Source of the DNA: JAHEAO01 sp942492375
GTDB taxonomy: Bacteria; Pseudomonadota; Alphaproteobacteria; Rhodobacterales; Rhodobacteraceae
Length of the DNA stretch: 64,000 bases
Reading direction: 5' to 3'
NCBI GenBank assembly: GCA_942492375.1
Contig: CALOEL010000014.1
Location: forward strand, 1 to 64,000
Every line of letters starts with the position of its first letter. Within the stretch, counting starts at the first letter, position 1. A program made the translations under genes and the position numbers. This document shows, piece after piece, positions 1 through 12,237 of this stretch. The notes below the pieces were generated by a model. The model saw nothing but the letters and a program-made list of their open reading frames with translations. It had not been told where the DNA came from and searched no databases.

Positions 1-37
1 CTGTACTTCGTTCGGTGCATGTGCTGCCATCATCGGT
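1..37. other. Probable residual Oxford Nanopore adapter at contig start
   Basis: Positions 2-13 are identical to the 12-base start (TGTACTTCGTTC) of the well-known ONT ligation adapter top strand, and the next ~14 bases follow the rest of that adapter with the substitutions and indels typical of raw reads. This stretch has no counterpart in the right arm, where matching sequence begins at about left position 38 (right position about 27,825). The adapter sequence is from memory; the exact 12-base match is seen directly. It marks position 1 as the physical end of a read. Confidence 0.75.
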
Positions 38-798
38 CTTGACCGCAACCTTGCCGTCCATGGCGCGCATCAGTTCCGTGCTGACCCGGCCTTCACCCGC
101 GATCAGCTCGGGGTGGCGCAGCATGGCCTCGACCAGCCTGCTCGCGGCCCGGTCGCGCGACGAACTGCCCTCGTCTGACCGGGCGAAGTAGCGGCGCGCG
201 CCAGTCCGTGAACCGTGGTTGCGAAGTTCGGGGCCGAACAGCCGTCGTAGCCGTAGCCGGGACTTTCCAGTTCGGTCAGCTCCTCGACCGCCGCGCGGAT
301 CGCCCGCTGCAGCGGGTGCGATATCTCGACATATTCGGGGCCAGTGCGGGAATGTTTGCACCAGGTCAGGAAGCCGGCATGCTTGCCAGAGCAATTGTTG
401 TGGATCTGGCAGGGCTTTTCATGGGCGCGGATCAGCGCCTCACGGGCGGGAGTATCATTGGGTTCTTGCGGGCCGCAACGGAAATCATCGTCGCTTAGGC
501 CCAGCGTCTCAAGCCAGACCGCAACCCGATCCGTGTGGATCGCCGCGCCCTCTGATGCGAGGCGCAAGACCGCGCCAGTTGTTCGGTTGTCAGACCGGCT
601 TTGTCCGCCGCGCCAGAGGTGATCAAAGGCAGCGCCTGAATCATCTTGGAAGAACTGCGCGGCAGGATCACCGTCTTCGGATTGCCCCAGTGCATCCACG
701 ATCTGGCCGGTGCTGTCGCAAATCACCGCATGGCCCGAATGCACGCTTTCAAGGAAGGGACCGCGCCAAATTTCTGCAAAGGGGGCCGGATTGGTCAT
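38..798 (-). pseudogene. Broken, mosaic copy of the asparaginase gene
   Basis: Mirrors the gene at 27,062-28,066. The C-terminal third is missing because the sequence ends. From about 38 to 370 the DNA matches the right arm, apart from an indel in the stretch read as ARAATSP. From about 370 to 798 it is a different allele: the N-terminus reads MTNPAPFAEIWRGPFLES where the right arm reads MAKPSEMIEVWRGPLLEC. A frameshifted stretch follows codon ~38 before the frame recovers near PCQIHNNCSGKHAG. Not a functional gene as it stands. Confidence 0.8.
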
Positions 799-973
799 GA
801 TTTCGTCCTTTTCGTGGGCGAAAACCTGCCAATCAGGCTTTCGTCGGTCGCGTGTTTGGCGTTAATATGCTTGTTGTCGAGAATATAACAGACCCTGCAG
901 AAGAGCGATCCATTTAAAGGATGGCCGAGGGCTCTGGATAAATTGAGGTAGAAGTCAGCTGGAGGCTGCACAG

Positions 974-1510
974 ATGCGAACTGGAAGAACACTTGGATAT
1001 GCGTTTGGGCTTATGGCTCTTGCCGCATTCCCCGCTGCGGCGCAGGAACAAAGCACAAACCGGGTTGCCGCAAAAACCGATTGGAGCGTTTTTGTCGAAG
1101 ACAATCCAACCGAATGCTGGGGCGTCTCAACACCCAAAGAATCTGTAAACACACGCGACGGGCGCGTTGTGGCGGTGAACCGGGGTCAAACCCTGCTTAT
1201 GGTCTTTTACCGTCCCTCAGCCGGTGCCAAGGGTCAGGTTGCCTTTACAGGCGGCTATCCTTTTGCGGCTGGATCCACGGTCAACATGGATATTTCCGGC
1301 ACCACGTTTGAGCTGTTCACCGAGGGTGAATGGGCTTGGCCTGCGACCACTGATGACGATGCCAAGATCATCACTGCGATGAAACGTGGCGCGACGGCGA
1401 TCCTTGCGGGGCGTTCCGGGCGTGGCACCAACACCAAAGATACGTTTTCTCTGCTCGGCTTTACCGCGGCTGTGGAAGATGCGGAAAATCGCTGCGGCAG
1501 GAAAGTAAAA
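974..1510 (+). pseudogene. Diverged copy of the IalB-like gene
   Basis: Mirrors 26,361-26,888 but is a clear orthologue rather than a noisy copy. It opens MRTGRTLGYAFGLMALAAF, keeps a signal peptide, then follows the right-arm protein at roughly 70% identity by eye (NRVAAKTDWSVFVEDNPTEC against NRVAANTDWSVFVEDEPKEC). The frame runs open through the whole domain, and only the last residues differ (ENRCGRK for EKRCAE), after which it reads on without the expected stop. Differences are mostly conservative substitutions, the pattern of evolution rather than of sequencing error. Confidence 0.7.
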
Positions 1511-1629
1511 ACCTGTTGCGGTTTTGCTAAAACGGCCTGCACCTCGCGGGGCTTTTGTTCTTCTTCCTTGATCCGTGGGCTTTGCGATCCTCTATATAGA
1601 GGCGCATCACCCCTCATTGGAGATTCGCC

Positions 1630-2817
1630 ATGTCCGGCACTGCACCGATCACACAGGACGTCATGACCATCCCGCGCAAATTGCCGGATGGGCCAATGAA
1701 CCTTGTCGGGCTGACGCGGGAGAAAAATGCGCGCGGCGCTCATTGCGGCAGGCACCACTAAAAACAGGCCAAGATGCGCGTTGGCCAGATCTGGCAGTGG
1801 ATTTACCTGTAGGGCGTGCGCGACTTTGACGCGATGACCAATCTGTCAAGGCTTCCACGCCGATCTGGCAGAGCGCTTCGTCATCGCCCTTCCCGAGGTG
1901 GTCACGCGACAAGTCTGGGGAAGACGGCACGCGGAAGTATCTGGTCCGGATCGCCGGTGGTCATGAGGGTTGAGACCGTCTATATTCCCGAAGAAGAGCG
2001 CGGACGCTGTGCATTTCCTCTCAGGTGGGTTGCACGCTGACCTGTTCGTTCTGTCATACGGGCACGCAAAAACTGGTCCGCAATCTGACCGCGGCCGAAA
2101 TCATCGGTCAGGTGATGGTGGTACGTGACGATCTGGGCGAATGGCCGGAGATCGGCGCGAAAAACGTCGAAGGGCGGCTGTTATCGAACATCGTTCTGAT
2201 GGGCATGGGCGAGCCTCTTTATAATTTCGAAGATGTTCGCGATGCGATGAAGATCGCCATGGATCCCGAGGGGATTTCACTGTCGCGCCGGCGGATCACA
2301 CTGTCGACCTCCGGTGTGGTGCCCGAATTCGCGCGGACCGCGGAAGAAATCGGGTGCCAGCTGGCCGTCACCTTCCATGCGACCACTGACGAAGTCCGCG
2401 ACAGGCTGGTCCCCATCAACAAGACGTGGAACATTGAGACGCTTCTGGACGCCCTGCGGGTCTATCCGAAGGTGTCCGAACCTCTGAAGCGGATTACCTT
2501 TGAATATGTGATGCTGCGAGGGATGAACGACAGTGACGAAGATGCCCGCCGACTGGTCCAGCTGATCAAGGGTATCCCGGCCAAGACTCCCCAACCTGAT
2601 CCCCTTCAACGAATGGCCCGGCGCGCCCTACGAGAGGTCGTCCAACAACCGCATCCGTGCGCTTTGCTGAGATCATCTATAAGGCCGGCTATGCCAGCCC
2701 CATCCGGACACCGCGTGGCGAGGATATCATGGCCTTGCCTGCGGACAGCTGAAATCGGCGACCGAACGCGAGCGCAAGTCCCGCAAGGCTATCGAGGCGG
2801 AAGCGAAATTCAGCTGA
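1630..2817 (+). pseudogene. Diverged and frameshifted copy of rlmN
   Basis: Mirrors 25,066-26,244. The start reads MSGTAPITQDVMTIPRKLPD, close to but different from the right-arm MTATAPITQDVHTIPRKLPE. Several frameshifts break it, with the longest open piece from about 2,025 carrying the CxxxCxxC radical-SAM motif (CTLTCSFCHTG). Codon differences from the right arm are spread at third positions with conservative replacements up to about 2,780, after which the sequence is again nearly identical to the right arm. It cannot encode a full enzyme. Confidence 0.75.
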
Positions 2818-2867
2818 GCCAATCTTCCCGATACGGCCCTGCCCGAAACCGCCGGAGATGACGGCCG

Positions 2868-3722
2868 TCAGCGTCCGGGGATCGCTCCACGCTTCCGGCC
2901 CTCGTCCTCCCAATTGTCGATCGCGGCCACCGCCTGCTCGGCGGTTTCGACGAACTGGAACAGATCCAGATCCTGGTCAGAGATCGTGCCCAGGCATCGG
3001 CCAGCGCCTCCCAGTTGATGATGCGGCGCCAGAACTCCTCGCCGAACAGCAGGAAGGGCACCTGTTCCATGCGTCCCGTCTGGATCAGTGTCAGCGCCTC
3101 GAACATTTCATCAAGCGTGCCGAACCCGCCCGGAAAGATCACGATCGCCTTGGCGCGCATCAGGAAATGGCTTCTTGCGGATGCCGAAATAGTGGAAGAA
3201 AAAACACAGATCCGGCGTGACATATTCGTTCGGCGCCTGTTCGTGCGGCAGGACGATGTTCAGGCCGATCGAGACGCCACCGGCATCCACTGCGCCATAA
3301 GGTTGCCCGCCTCCATCACGCCCGGTGGGCCGCCGGTCACGGCGACATGGTGCCGATGTCCTTTCTCGGCGGACCGGAGGGTCATCAATCTGGCGAACTC
3401 CCTGGCTTCGTCGTAGAACCGCGTCAGTTCCGCCAGCGTTTCGGTCCGCGCGCTATCCTTTCGTGACGGTTCGGGTATCCGCGCACCGCCGAACATAACC
3501 ACGGTCGACCTCGACGCCATATTCCGACATCAGCATCTCGGGCTTCAGCAACTCCAGTTGCAACCCGACGGGTCGCAACTCGTCGCGATGACAGGAAATC
3601 GCTATCGTCGAAGGCGAGCCGATAGGCCGGGACCGGGTTTGTGGTGTATCCAGAATGTCCTTCGCTGTCGCTCGGTCCTGCTGCGAATCCCGAAAGCGGT
3701 GAGCTCGGCGTTCATCTTTCAT
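2868..3722 (-). pseudogene. Frameshifted copy of the LOG-family gene
   Basis: Mirrors 24,167-25,015. The DNA is near-identical to the right arm, but several single-base indels and small substitutions split the frame into at least three open pieces. The PGGFGTLDEMFE motif survives in one piece. Confidence 0.8.
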
Positions 3723-3806
3723 ACGGGGGCTCCTGATTGCGCGTGTCGGATTCAAGGACTATAGCGACGGGCGACCAGACGCCACATGCCAAATCGGGAG
3801 AGCCCT

Positions 3807-4643
3807 ATGTCGAACGCTCAGTTGGAAGTCGCCATCGAAGCCGCATGGGACTCGCCGCGACGAAATCACGCCGTCAACCACGGGCGAGACCCGTGAGGCG
3901 ATCGAAGACACTCTTGCCGCCCTGGACAGCGGTAAACTGCGGGTTGCCGAACGGCAGGCCGACGGCGACTGGCATGTCAACCAGTGGGCCAAGAAGGCCG
4001 TTCAAGTAGGGTTCCGCATCAAGGACATGGAGCAGCAGGACGGTGGACCCCAAGAGCGGAGGCTGGTGGGACAAGGTCGACAGCAAGTTCAAGGGCTGGG
4101 GCGGCAACCAGTGGCGCACGGCCGGCTAAGGGGCCGTCCCCGGCGCCGTGGTGCGCAAGTCGGCCTATATCGCGCCGGGCGTCGTGCTGATGCCCAGCTT
4201 CGTCAATCTCGGGGCCTATGTTGACAGTGGCACGATGGTTGATACCTGGGCCACGGTCGGGTCCTGCGCCCAGATCGGCAAGAACGTCCATCTCTCCGGT
4301 GGCGTAGGCATCGGCGGCGTGCTGGAACCGATGCAGGCGGGCCCGACGATCATCGCCGAGGACAATTGCTTCATCGGTGCGCGGTCCGAAGTGGTCGAGG
4401 GCTGTATCGTCCGCGAAGGATCGGTTCTGGGCATGGGCGTGTTCATCGGCAATCCACCAAGATCGTGGATCGGGAAACCGGCAAGGTCAGCTATGGCGAG
4501 GTGCCGCCGCCCTATTCGGTCGTCGTCGCCGGGTCGATGCCCACGAAAAACGATATCAGCCTCTACTGTGCTGTTATCGTCAAGCGCGTCGACGAAAGGA
4601 CCCGCTCGAAAACCGGCATCAATGAGCTGCTGGGAGAGACTGA
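3807..4643 (+). pseudogene. Frameshifted copy of dapD
   Basis: Mirrors 23,256-24,083. It starts ATGTCGAACGCTCAG as in the intact gene, then has indels near 3,850, 4,005, 4,055, 4,127, 4,355, 4,450 and 4,508. The hexapeptide-repeat core remains readable in the piece beginning near 4,148. Differences from the right arm are almost all indels. Confidence 0.8.
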
Positions 4644-4691
4644 TGCCCCGCTTTGCCGAAAGCATCGTGCAGGCTTGCGCGCTCGGCGCAA

Positions 4692-5032
4692 GATGGCGGG
4701 CGATTTGAAGCGCTCTGGGCGACAGCAGTGTTTTCACCCTCCTCGTCGAGGTTGGCCGCAGCAAAGGCGACGGTCTGCCCGAGAAGGCCACCGGCGCAGC
4801 GCTGATGTGCTACGCCAGCGGCGTCGACGAGGCCGAGGCGGTGCGAGAGACGGTCGCCATCCTGAAGCAGGCCGATATGGCGCCGCTCGATGTATCTGGC
4901 TACGGCACACTCGAAGAACGGTTGGCGGAAGGCCACGACATCAGCGAAGAGGAGCGAGCCTTGATGCAACGCGCATTGGATGAAAACGCCGTAATCGTGG
5001 CACAAGTGACCCATTCTACGACAAGTGGCTGA
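4692..5032 (+). pseudogene. Frameshifted copy of the small gene downstream of dapD
   Basis: Mirrors 22,868-23,206. Near-identical DNA with an indel near 4,730 and small changes at the 3' end (reads THSTTSG in place of TAFYDKG). Confidence 0.75.
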
Positions 5033-5066
5033 GAGCTTCACGCGGCCGCTGACAGGCGCGGCTTGG

Positions 5067-6198
5067 TCAGGCGGACATCTCGCGCAAAAGCGAAGCCGCC
5101 TCGTACCTCCGCAGACGACGCCGCGAGCCGTTGCGAATGACGGGGCAGGCCGGCCGCCGGGAATTCCTTGAGTGCGATCGTCCGGACCAGCCCCGGCACC
5201 CTGGACATTTGACCAATGTAGAGCGTCTCGGCCCATATCCCGCCGATATCGATGCACTCGTGACTGTCGAGCAGGATCTGGGTATAGGTGACAATTTGCT
5301 GGTGAAGCCGTTTCCTGACGGATCGAAAGGCGGCTGGTCAGATCTTCCGCGCGGACGAGCACCGATTGCGATCCGAAAAGGTATTCCGCATCGGAGCCCT
5401 CGAGGATGACGCCCTGGCTCTAGGCCATAACGATATCGTTGGTCCAGGCCAAGAAACGGCGCGCTCAGTCTGATCGGGGCAAACTGCCCCATCGCCGGCA
5501 GGTCGATCTCTGTTGATCCAGCGGATGGGCATTCGGCCCGCGATGGCCGGTTTCAACCAGGTCTCCAAGCTGAAGGCGCTCGATGGCGCGATAACCATCA
5601 GGCGTCGCGACCCGGCAGCCTTGGCCGCTACCCCGGGATCGAAGAGGCTGATCGGCGCGACGTGGTCGGCGAATGCAGCACGGAGCCGACGCCGGGATCG
5701 ATAACGGTCGCCCCCTGCCTGCCGGCAATGTCGAACAACATAAAATCGGACAGCGGCAGTGGAAACGGATCATGCACTGCTGCCTGATGGATCGAGAACC
5801 GGTCGAGAGACTGGAGGGTGAACTGCGCTTTGCGCTGCGCGCGCGTCCCAGCAATAGGTCATCCGGAACCGCTTTCCGGCAACGAATTCCGGGCTGTTCA
5901 GTTCCGCCGTGCTGTGCCCCAGTCCATGCCGGAGGGATAACAAGATCTCGCCGACAGCACCGAACGAGATCGTGAACCGTCGCGGCCAGGCCCGCATCGC
6001 TGTGGAAGTCGACCAGCGCAAAGCGACCGCGCCGGTTGTCCGGGCAGTTCGACCTCCAGAACGATCGTTCCGCTCGGCGAGCAGAAGATCGACTTCCCGA
6101 TCATGCGCCCCGCTCTTCGAGAGACCGCGCATCCTGTCCTGCCCACCTTGACGCGAGCAGGTGCCGCCGCGAAGCGGGTTTATCGCAAGCCAGGCCAT
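5067..6198 (-). pseudogene. Frameshifted copy of the second Hint-domain gene
   Basis: Mirrors 21,727-22,833. At least six indels break the frame, although the DNA otherwise follows the right arm closely. The TGATG overlap with the upstream Hint copy is preserved at 6,196-6,200. Confidence 0.8.
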
Positions 6199-7783
6199 CA
6201 GGCAGCCAGCTCTGACGCAAGAAGGGCCCGGGCCTCGAAATTCCGCAGCGGCGACCGTGCCGGCGGTCCGTAGCCCTTCACCGGTAAGCGGATCCAGTTC
6301 CGGGAAGAGAGAGCATATTTCGTTGACCAGACGCAGCGTCGAAGCAGCTTGTCGTCTGCGGCCCGGGCAGAAGCTTTCGGTGGTGAGTTCCGCCGACCAG
6401 ATCACCTGGTGTCGATCGAACAGGATATGCACGTAGGTGACGAGATCGCTGTCGACCCTCCGGATTGTCGCATCGTTGACAAGATCCTTTCCAGCCACGA
6501 GAACCTCGGGCTCTCCGAACAGCAATTCGGCATAGGTGTCGCGGATCATCACGCGGTGCTGCTGGGCGACAGCAGCAGTTCCTCATGATCGCCGAGCGCG
6601 CCCGCTGCAAACCGGACAGGAGCCAGCATGCCTGTGCCTTGCACTGTCCTTGTGCCGACCCACCGCACCGGCTGCGGGCCATCGTCGAGCGTGATGACCA
6701 TATCGCCGGGGACCAGCCGCTCGACGGGCTCATCACCTTTCGTCGTGTGGATCTTCGTTCCGGCAACAAAGCAGGGCACGGTGTCCACTGTGACGAACCC
6801 GACATCGGTTTCCCCCACGGAATTGGTAATTCCGTAGGTGAAGCTGATCTCTTCGATGTCTGTGTCGGTCTGGATCGTGAATGTTCCGTTGGCATTCAGC
6901 GTCACGACCTGACCGGTCGCAAGGGTTACGCTGCTACCTGCCGTGACCGCGACGCCGTTGATATGCGTGATGGTGATCGTAGCCGCCCGCCGCGTTGAAG
7001 TCATTGGCCAGAACATCGAGCGTTCTGGTTCCGCCGGTCCCGATCTCTAGGCTGTCATCATTGGCGATCAGGACGGTCTGAACACTGTCGGCCGCGATCA
7101 GCAGGCTCGAATCGTAGTTGGCATCGACGACATCGGCGATCCCGATGCGGATCGAGTTCACCTCGCCCGGATTGACTGGAATGGTCAGCGTCTTCGTCGA
7201 CGGTGATGCCGTCCATCTCGGTGTTGAACGGATCGTCGGTGTTGTCGTTGTAAAGATTGATGTTGTTGGTCTGGTTGATGTTGCCGACACTGGTATTGCC
7301 GTTGCCGACACTCAGCGGAACATGGGTGCCGTTGATCCAGACCCCGACGACGTCGTTGTAGACCGATCCCTGAGTATTCTGGGAACTCGTCCGACGAGAA
7401 CACGAACTGCATCGTCATCGTATCGCCGGCTCCAGGGTGAAATCCACATCGAGATACGAGGCGTCGTAGGTGCTGGTGCCGGCCAGCGCGTTGAAATCGG
7501 GGTTGTTGTTCTGGCCGGAGGTGTTGGTGGATCGTCCGTTCGACTGGTTCGACGTTCCGAATGTGTTGGTGAAGTCCGTTACCCGCCCGGTCGAAAGGAT
7601 GACGCCGGTATCTCCGGGCACGACGCCGGGCGAGGTGTCGATCCCGTCAGAGTAGATGCCCGAGGACCGGCTGTCTCCGGTATAGCTGGCACTGTTGACG
7701 ACGACACCGCTGCCAAAAATGGTGTTCGCCATCTGCATGGCGGTTGCGCTGGTATTGATCGGCAATTCCGAAGCTGCGACCAT
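6198..7783 (-). pseudogene. Frameshifted copy of the first Hint-domain gene
   Basis: Mirrors 20,150-21,727. It is broken by indels near 6,343, 6,565, 6,985, 7,198, 7,370 and 7,432, with long perfectly matching stretches between. The N-terminal ~115 codons are open and nearly identical to the right-arm protein. Quality improves sharply from about 7,400 onward. Confidence 0.8.
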
Positions 7784-8068
7784 GTCTATCCCCAAATCCG
7801 TCTCTGGGCAGGGGACGCCAGACGATACACCGTGTCCGTCAGGACATGGTATTTCGCGTCTTCGTGCTCGATCGGGCGATTTTTTTGCCCGCTGTCCCGC
7901 CTCAGGACATTTTCTTATTGCCGTGACTATGCACGCCGCAGGTGATCCGCGTTAGCTTTTTGCAAACGCTTTTGAACGCTCGATCTGACGGTGTTTCCAA
8001 TTCGACACACCCGCCTGTCGTTGCGAAGGCTGCGCGCAGCCTGTAACCAGCGGAAAAGGGGGCGGAAC

Positions 8069-9244
8069 ATGTCGAGCAAACCAGTTGATCCTGTCGATCT
8101 CACCGTACAGTTGGTACGATGTCCGTCGGTCACTCCCGCAGAAGGGGGCGCATTGACGCTGCTGGAAAGCCTCCTCTCCGACGCAGGCTTCGTCTGTGGC
8201 AGGATCGACCGGGGCGGGATCAAGAACCTCTTCGCGCGGTGGGGCGACAAGGGCCATTCACGCTGTTTCGGATTCAACGGCCACATCGACGTCGTGCCGA
8301 TCGGGGATGAGGCGGCGTGGACAGTCGATCCGTTCGGCGGCGCGATCCGCGACGGGCTGCTTTGGGGCCGGGGCGCAACCGATATGAAATCAGGCGTTGC
8401 TGCCTTTGTTGCGGCTGCTGTCGATTACGTCCGCGAAGCCCCCCCGGATGGTGCAATCATCCTTGCCATCACAGGAGACGAGGAAGGCGACGCCGTCCAC
8501 GGAACGGTTGCGCTGCTGGATTGGATGGACCAGCAGCAGGAAAGGATGAGTGTCTGCCTTGTCGGAGAGCCGACCTGCCCCGAGGTCATGGGAGACGCCA
8601 TAAAGATCGGCAGAAGAGGCTCTATGACGGCCTATTTCACGGCCAGGGGCATTCAGGGGCATTCCGCATATCCCCACCGCGCCAAGAACCCCGTCCCGGC
8701 GCTTGCACGGCTGATCGACCGGCTCTCGTCGCACGAACTGGACTCTGGCACGGAGCATTTCGACGCATCCACGCTGGTGGCCACGACGATCGACACCGGC
8801 AATCCGGCCAACAACGTGATCCCCGCGCTGTCCAGGGCGACGGTCAACATCCGCTTCAACGACGCTCATAGTTCGGGCGCGCTTGCCGACTGGATGCGGC
8901 GTGTCGCCGAAGAGATTGCCGACGAGACCGGAATCGTGATTGAAATGCGCGTGCAGGTTTCCGGCGAAAGCTTTCTGACACCGCCCGGAAAACTGTCGGA
9001 CCTCGTGGCAAATGCGGTGAAGGCGGAAACCGGCATGACCCCCGTCCTATCGACCTCGGGCGGCACCTCGGACGCTCGGTTCATCAAGGATCACTGCCCG
9101 GTGGTCGAATTCGGGCTCGTCGGGAAGACGATGCACCAGGTCGACGAGCACGTTCCGGTCGAACAAATCCACCAGTTGAAGGCGATCTATACGCGGATAC
9201 TGTGTGACTACTTCTGTCTGATTTCCGGCCGCGCCTGGTCCTGA
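8069..9244 (+). pseudogene. dapE: Copy of dapE, open over almost its whole length
   Basis: Mirrors 18,714-19,864. Unlike every other left-arm copy, this one is open where the right-arm copy is not: it has seven C at the stretch encoding EAPPDG (near 8,440), where the right arm has six G. Near its end it carries an extra base (TTCTGTCTGA for TTCGCCTGA), so the native stop is lost and reading continues to 9,244. It is useful mainly as evidence for the correct homopolymer length in dapE. Confidence 0.75.
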
Positions 9245-9792
9245 TGGTCAAAGAGCCCGTCGCCGGACGCGTCAAAACCCGGCTGGGAAAGGGCATCGGC
9301 ATGACCGCCGCCGCCTGGTGGTTCCGGCATCAGACCCGTCGCCTGATCTGCTCTCTGCGCGATCCGCGCTGGCACATGATCCTTGCGGTTTCCCCCGACC
9401 GGGAAGGTCTGGCAAGCCGCTTCTGGCCGGCTGACATCGACCGGATGGCGCAGGGGCAGGGGACCCCTGGCACGCGGATGAAGCGCGTCTTCGACGTGAC
9501 CCCGCCGGGACTGACATTGATCATTGGCGCGGATATTCCCGGCATCACAAAGATGCATATCGTGCGCGCATTCGATGCCCTTCGGACGAGCGAAGCGGTG
9601 ATTGGGCCGGCGGAAGACGGCGGCTTTTGGCTGATCGGATTAAAACGTGTTCGTCCAACACCACCTTTGCTGTTCCGTAACGTACGCTGGTCCAGCGAAA
9701 ATGCGTTGGCGGATACGGTTTCCACTTTGGGAAACTGTCGAATATCCTATGTCGACAGGTTGCGCGATGTAGATACCGCCGCCGATCTTTGA
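9204..9792 (+). pseudogene. Nearly intact copy of the DUF2064 gene
   Basis: Mirrors 18,143-18,730. The same one-base insertion near 9,215 that damages the end of the dapE copy breaks the first codons here. From the internal ATG at 9,244 the frame is open to the stop and almost identical to the right arm (one Val/Ala and one Pro/Leu difference seen). Confidence 0.75.
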
Positions 9793-9842
9793 CCCCGGTT
9801 TTCTCCGCGACGTTCCCCCATCCACATGCTAGATCTCGGCAC

Positions 9843-12143
9843 ATGAGCAAAATTCCAACGAAAGAGGAAATCCTGCAGTGGATTTCCGACAATCCGACAC
9901 TGACCTCCAAGCGCGACATCGCGCGCGCCTTTGGTCTCCACGGAGAGGCGAGGATCGATCTCAAACGTCTATTGAAGGACCTCGAGGAGCGAGGGGCATC
10001 TGGAGTAGCGCAGAGAGTCGTACCGCGATCCGGAAAAGCTTCCACCGGTCGCGGGCATTGCAGGTTCCGCCGCCTGATGCCAACGGCGCATCTTTTCGCT
10101 TGCCCAGCTGGAACGGCAGGGCGGGGGGGTAGAGCCGCGCGGGCGGTTTGCGCGAAGAACTCAAGGATCCCGGCGCTCGGCGAACGGTCTTTCTCGGCCG
10201 TCTGCAAGATGTCAGCAACGAAGATCATCAGCATCACGCGCGGCTGACCCGCCGCATCGGCATCAACCCGCACCGCATACCTGGGATTTTCCGTACATCG
10301 CCGACGGCGGGCGGATCGTTCCGATCTGACAAGGGGGCCGACTGCGAAGCGGTCAGTTGGGGTGCTGGGTCAGCCGAGGGGCCCGAGCGACGGGGCTGGT
10401 CGAGGCAAAGCAGACCGGCCTCAAGGGCTAGCGCGTCGCATGGAGCGTCGCGCGCATCGTCACCCCCCGTCCCGGCTGTGTGAATCGAGCCCCAAGGCAG
10501 TGAATCCATATCGCGATTCACCAGCATGGCATCCCCGACGACTTTGGGGGGAAGTGATTTGCGAAGTCGACGCACAATAGCCGGCTTTGTTGGGTGGATG
10601 CGAGGATTTACGCGCCATTTGCCGCCGGTGACCATAGATCCTGTGACGCGCGGGATCATGACGATGTAGGTCTTGGGCATATCCCGACGACAACCTTGTG
10701 AAACAAAGGAGGGAAAAAATCCGGGTATTTTTCGCCGATGCCGCGCATGGGGGGGGGGGGGGGGCGCTCGATCGCGAGGCGCGCGGTTGTGGCAACCCCA
10801 CGAGTTTCTCGACTTTTTTGCGCCGATGTTACCCGACCGGGCTCTCTCAGGCGACCTGTGGTGTTTGGGTTTTTGGGGCCGCGCGCAATGCCTTGCGGTC
10901 CGCAGGGCGCTTGATGCCGCGCGCAACAAGCTCAGTCACGGGTTCTCCAGAAAAAAGAGGAAAGCTGCGGCCACGCTCAACTACGTCGAGGTTGAGGCGG
11001 CGCGCGTCTTGCCAGCGGAACGAAAAGCCCTACCAAATGCTGGACGAGGTGACGTCAACCGTTCTTTTTGCCTATGAGGCCACCACACGGGGGGGCGCCG
11101 CGCGGCGAAGAAGCTAGATCTCGACCTGCCCGAGCGCAAGACGCTGGTTCTTTCGGATGAAGGCGGAGTCGAGTGGGTCAGGAAAGGAACGTCCGATGAA
11201 CTCAACTGATCGAGGATCCATGTCCTCGCCACGCGTGTCGCCGCGGGGGGGGGGGGCGTCGAGGGGCGGTGTTTGCTGCTTAGAGTGCGCACGAGGAATC
11301 CCCCTCGCCATTTCCCCCGGCTGCGCCGCGGGAGGTTGCGCAGGCGTCGGGCATTGCGCTCGCCGGGGGCGTACAGGTTGATTTTTCCATCCTCCCCGGC
11401 TGCTGCACCAGTGTCGAGGTTTTCGACTTTCACGAACTCACCCAGATGACGACATTAAAGCTCGATGACCCGTGGCCTACAAAAACCCGCGGGGGTCCCC
11501 TTCGGTCATTTCGGCCCGGCACCGAAAAGTTACGCCCATTGCCATCTCGCCGATCCGGCGCTAAAGGGGACCGAGGGGTGCAGCCGCGCGCTGATTTACG
11601 CGCACGGCTGGGGCAAGGACGCGCTACTGCCTGAAGAATTACAACGCCTCAAAAAAACTCCGACGCATGCATTGGCGAAACCGAATGTATCGGTCGACCG
11701 CGGCCGAGCGCGACGGCGCAACAGCGAGACCGGTGATCTGGCGGCGTATTTCTCCGAATCCCGTCGGCACCGTTTTCGTCCGGTCGGATGAAAAAAAAAG
11801 CTGGGTCCCCGCAGGCGGGGAGCTGAAAAGATTCGAGGCTGATGGCCTGATTCCAGAAAGAACTCCTCGGCCGGGATTTCCTCCGCCATGATGCTCGATG
11901 AACAGAGCCCTCAGAGGTTCGGAAACCGGGCTGACGATCGGCCTCGGGGGCCAAGGGTGATCGTCGCGGCTCGCCGAAGCAGCCTTTGCCGTGGCGGCCC
12001 GATGCCGGAGCTGCGGGCGGCGGAGGGAAACCGCCGCCTCGTGTTCCCAGCGCGACGGGGAAAACGCGGCACCCAAAAGGGCCTACCAGGGGCGCGGCAA
12101 ATCCGCCAAGACGAAGCGGGGGGTGGTGCGAAAGCGGCGGTAG
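9843..12143 (+). pseudogene. Heavily corrupted copy of rnr (RNase R)
   Basis: Mirrors 15,837-18,092. The first ~50 codons match (MSKIPTKEEILQWISD), then errors accumulate to the point that only fragments translate. It contains G runs at 10,749-10,764 (16) and 11,245-11,256 (12) that do not exist in the right arm. Length is close to the intact gene, so this is sequence error rather than gene decay with deletion. Confidence 0.8.
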
Positions 12144-12237
12144 CGAAACCTTGCGCGGCCGAACCCTCGGCTCTTTTGAAAATGCGTCGAATCTGCTATC
12201 CTGCCGGAAAAAAGTGAGCAGCCGACAGGATCCCGCC

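Noticed and set aside
10749..11256. Long G tracts as quadruplex or phase-variation elements
   Set aside because: The matching right-arm sequence has no such runs, so they are read errors.
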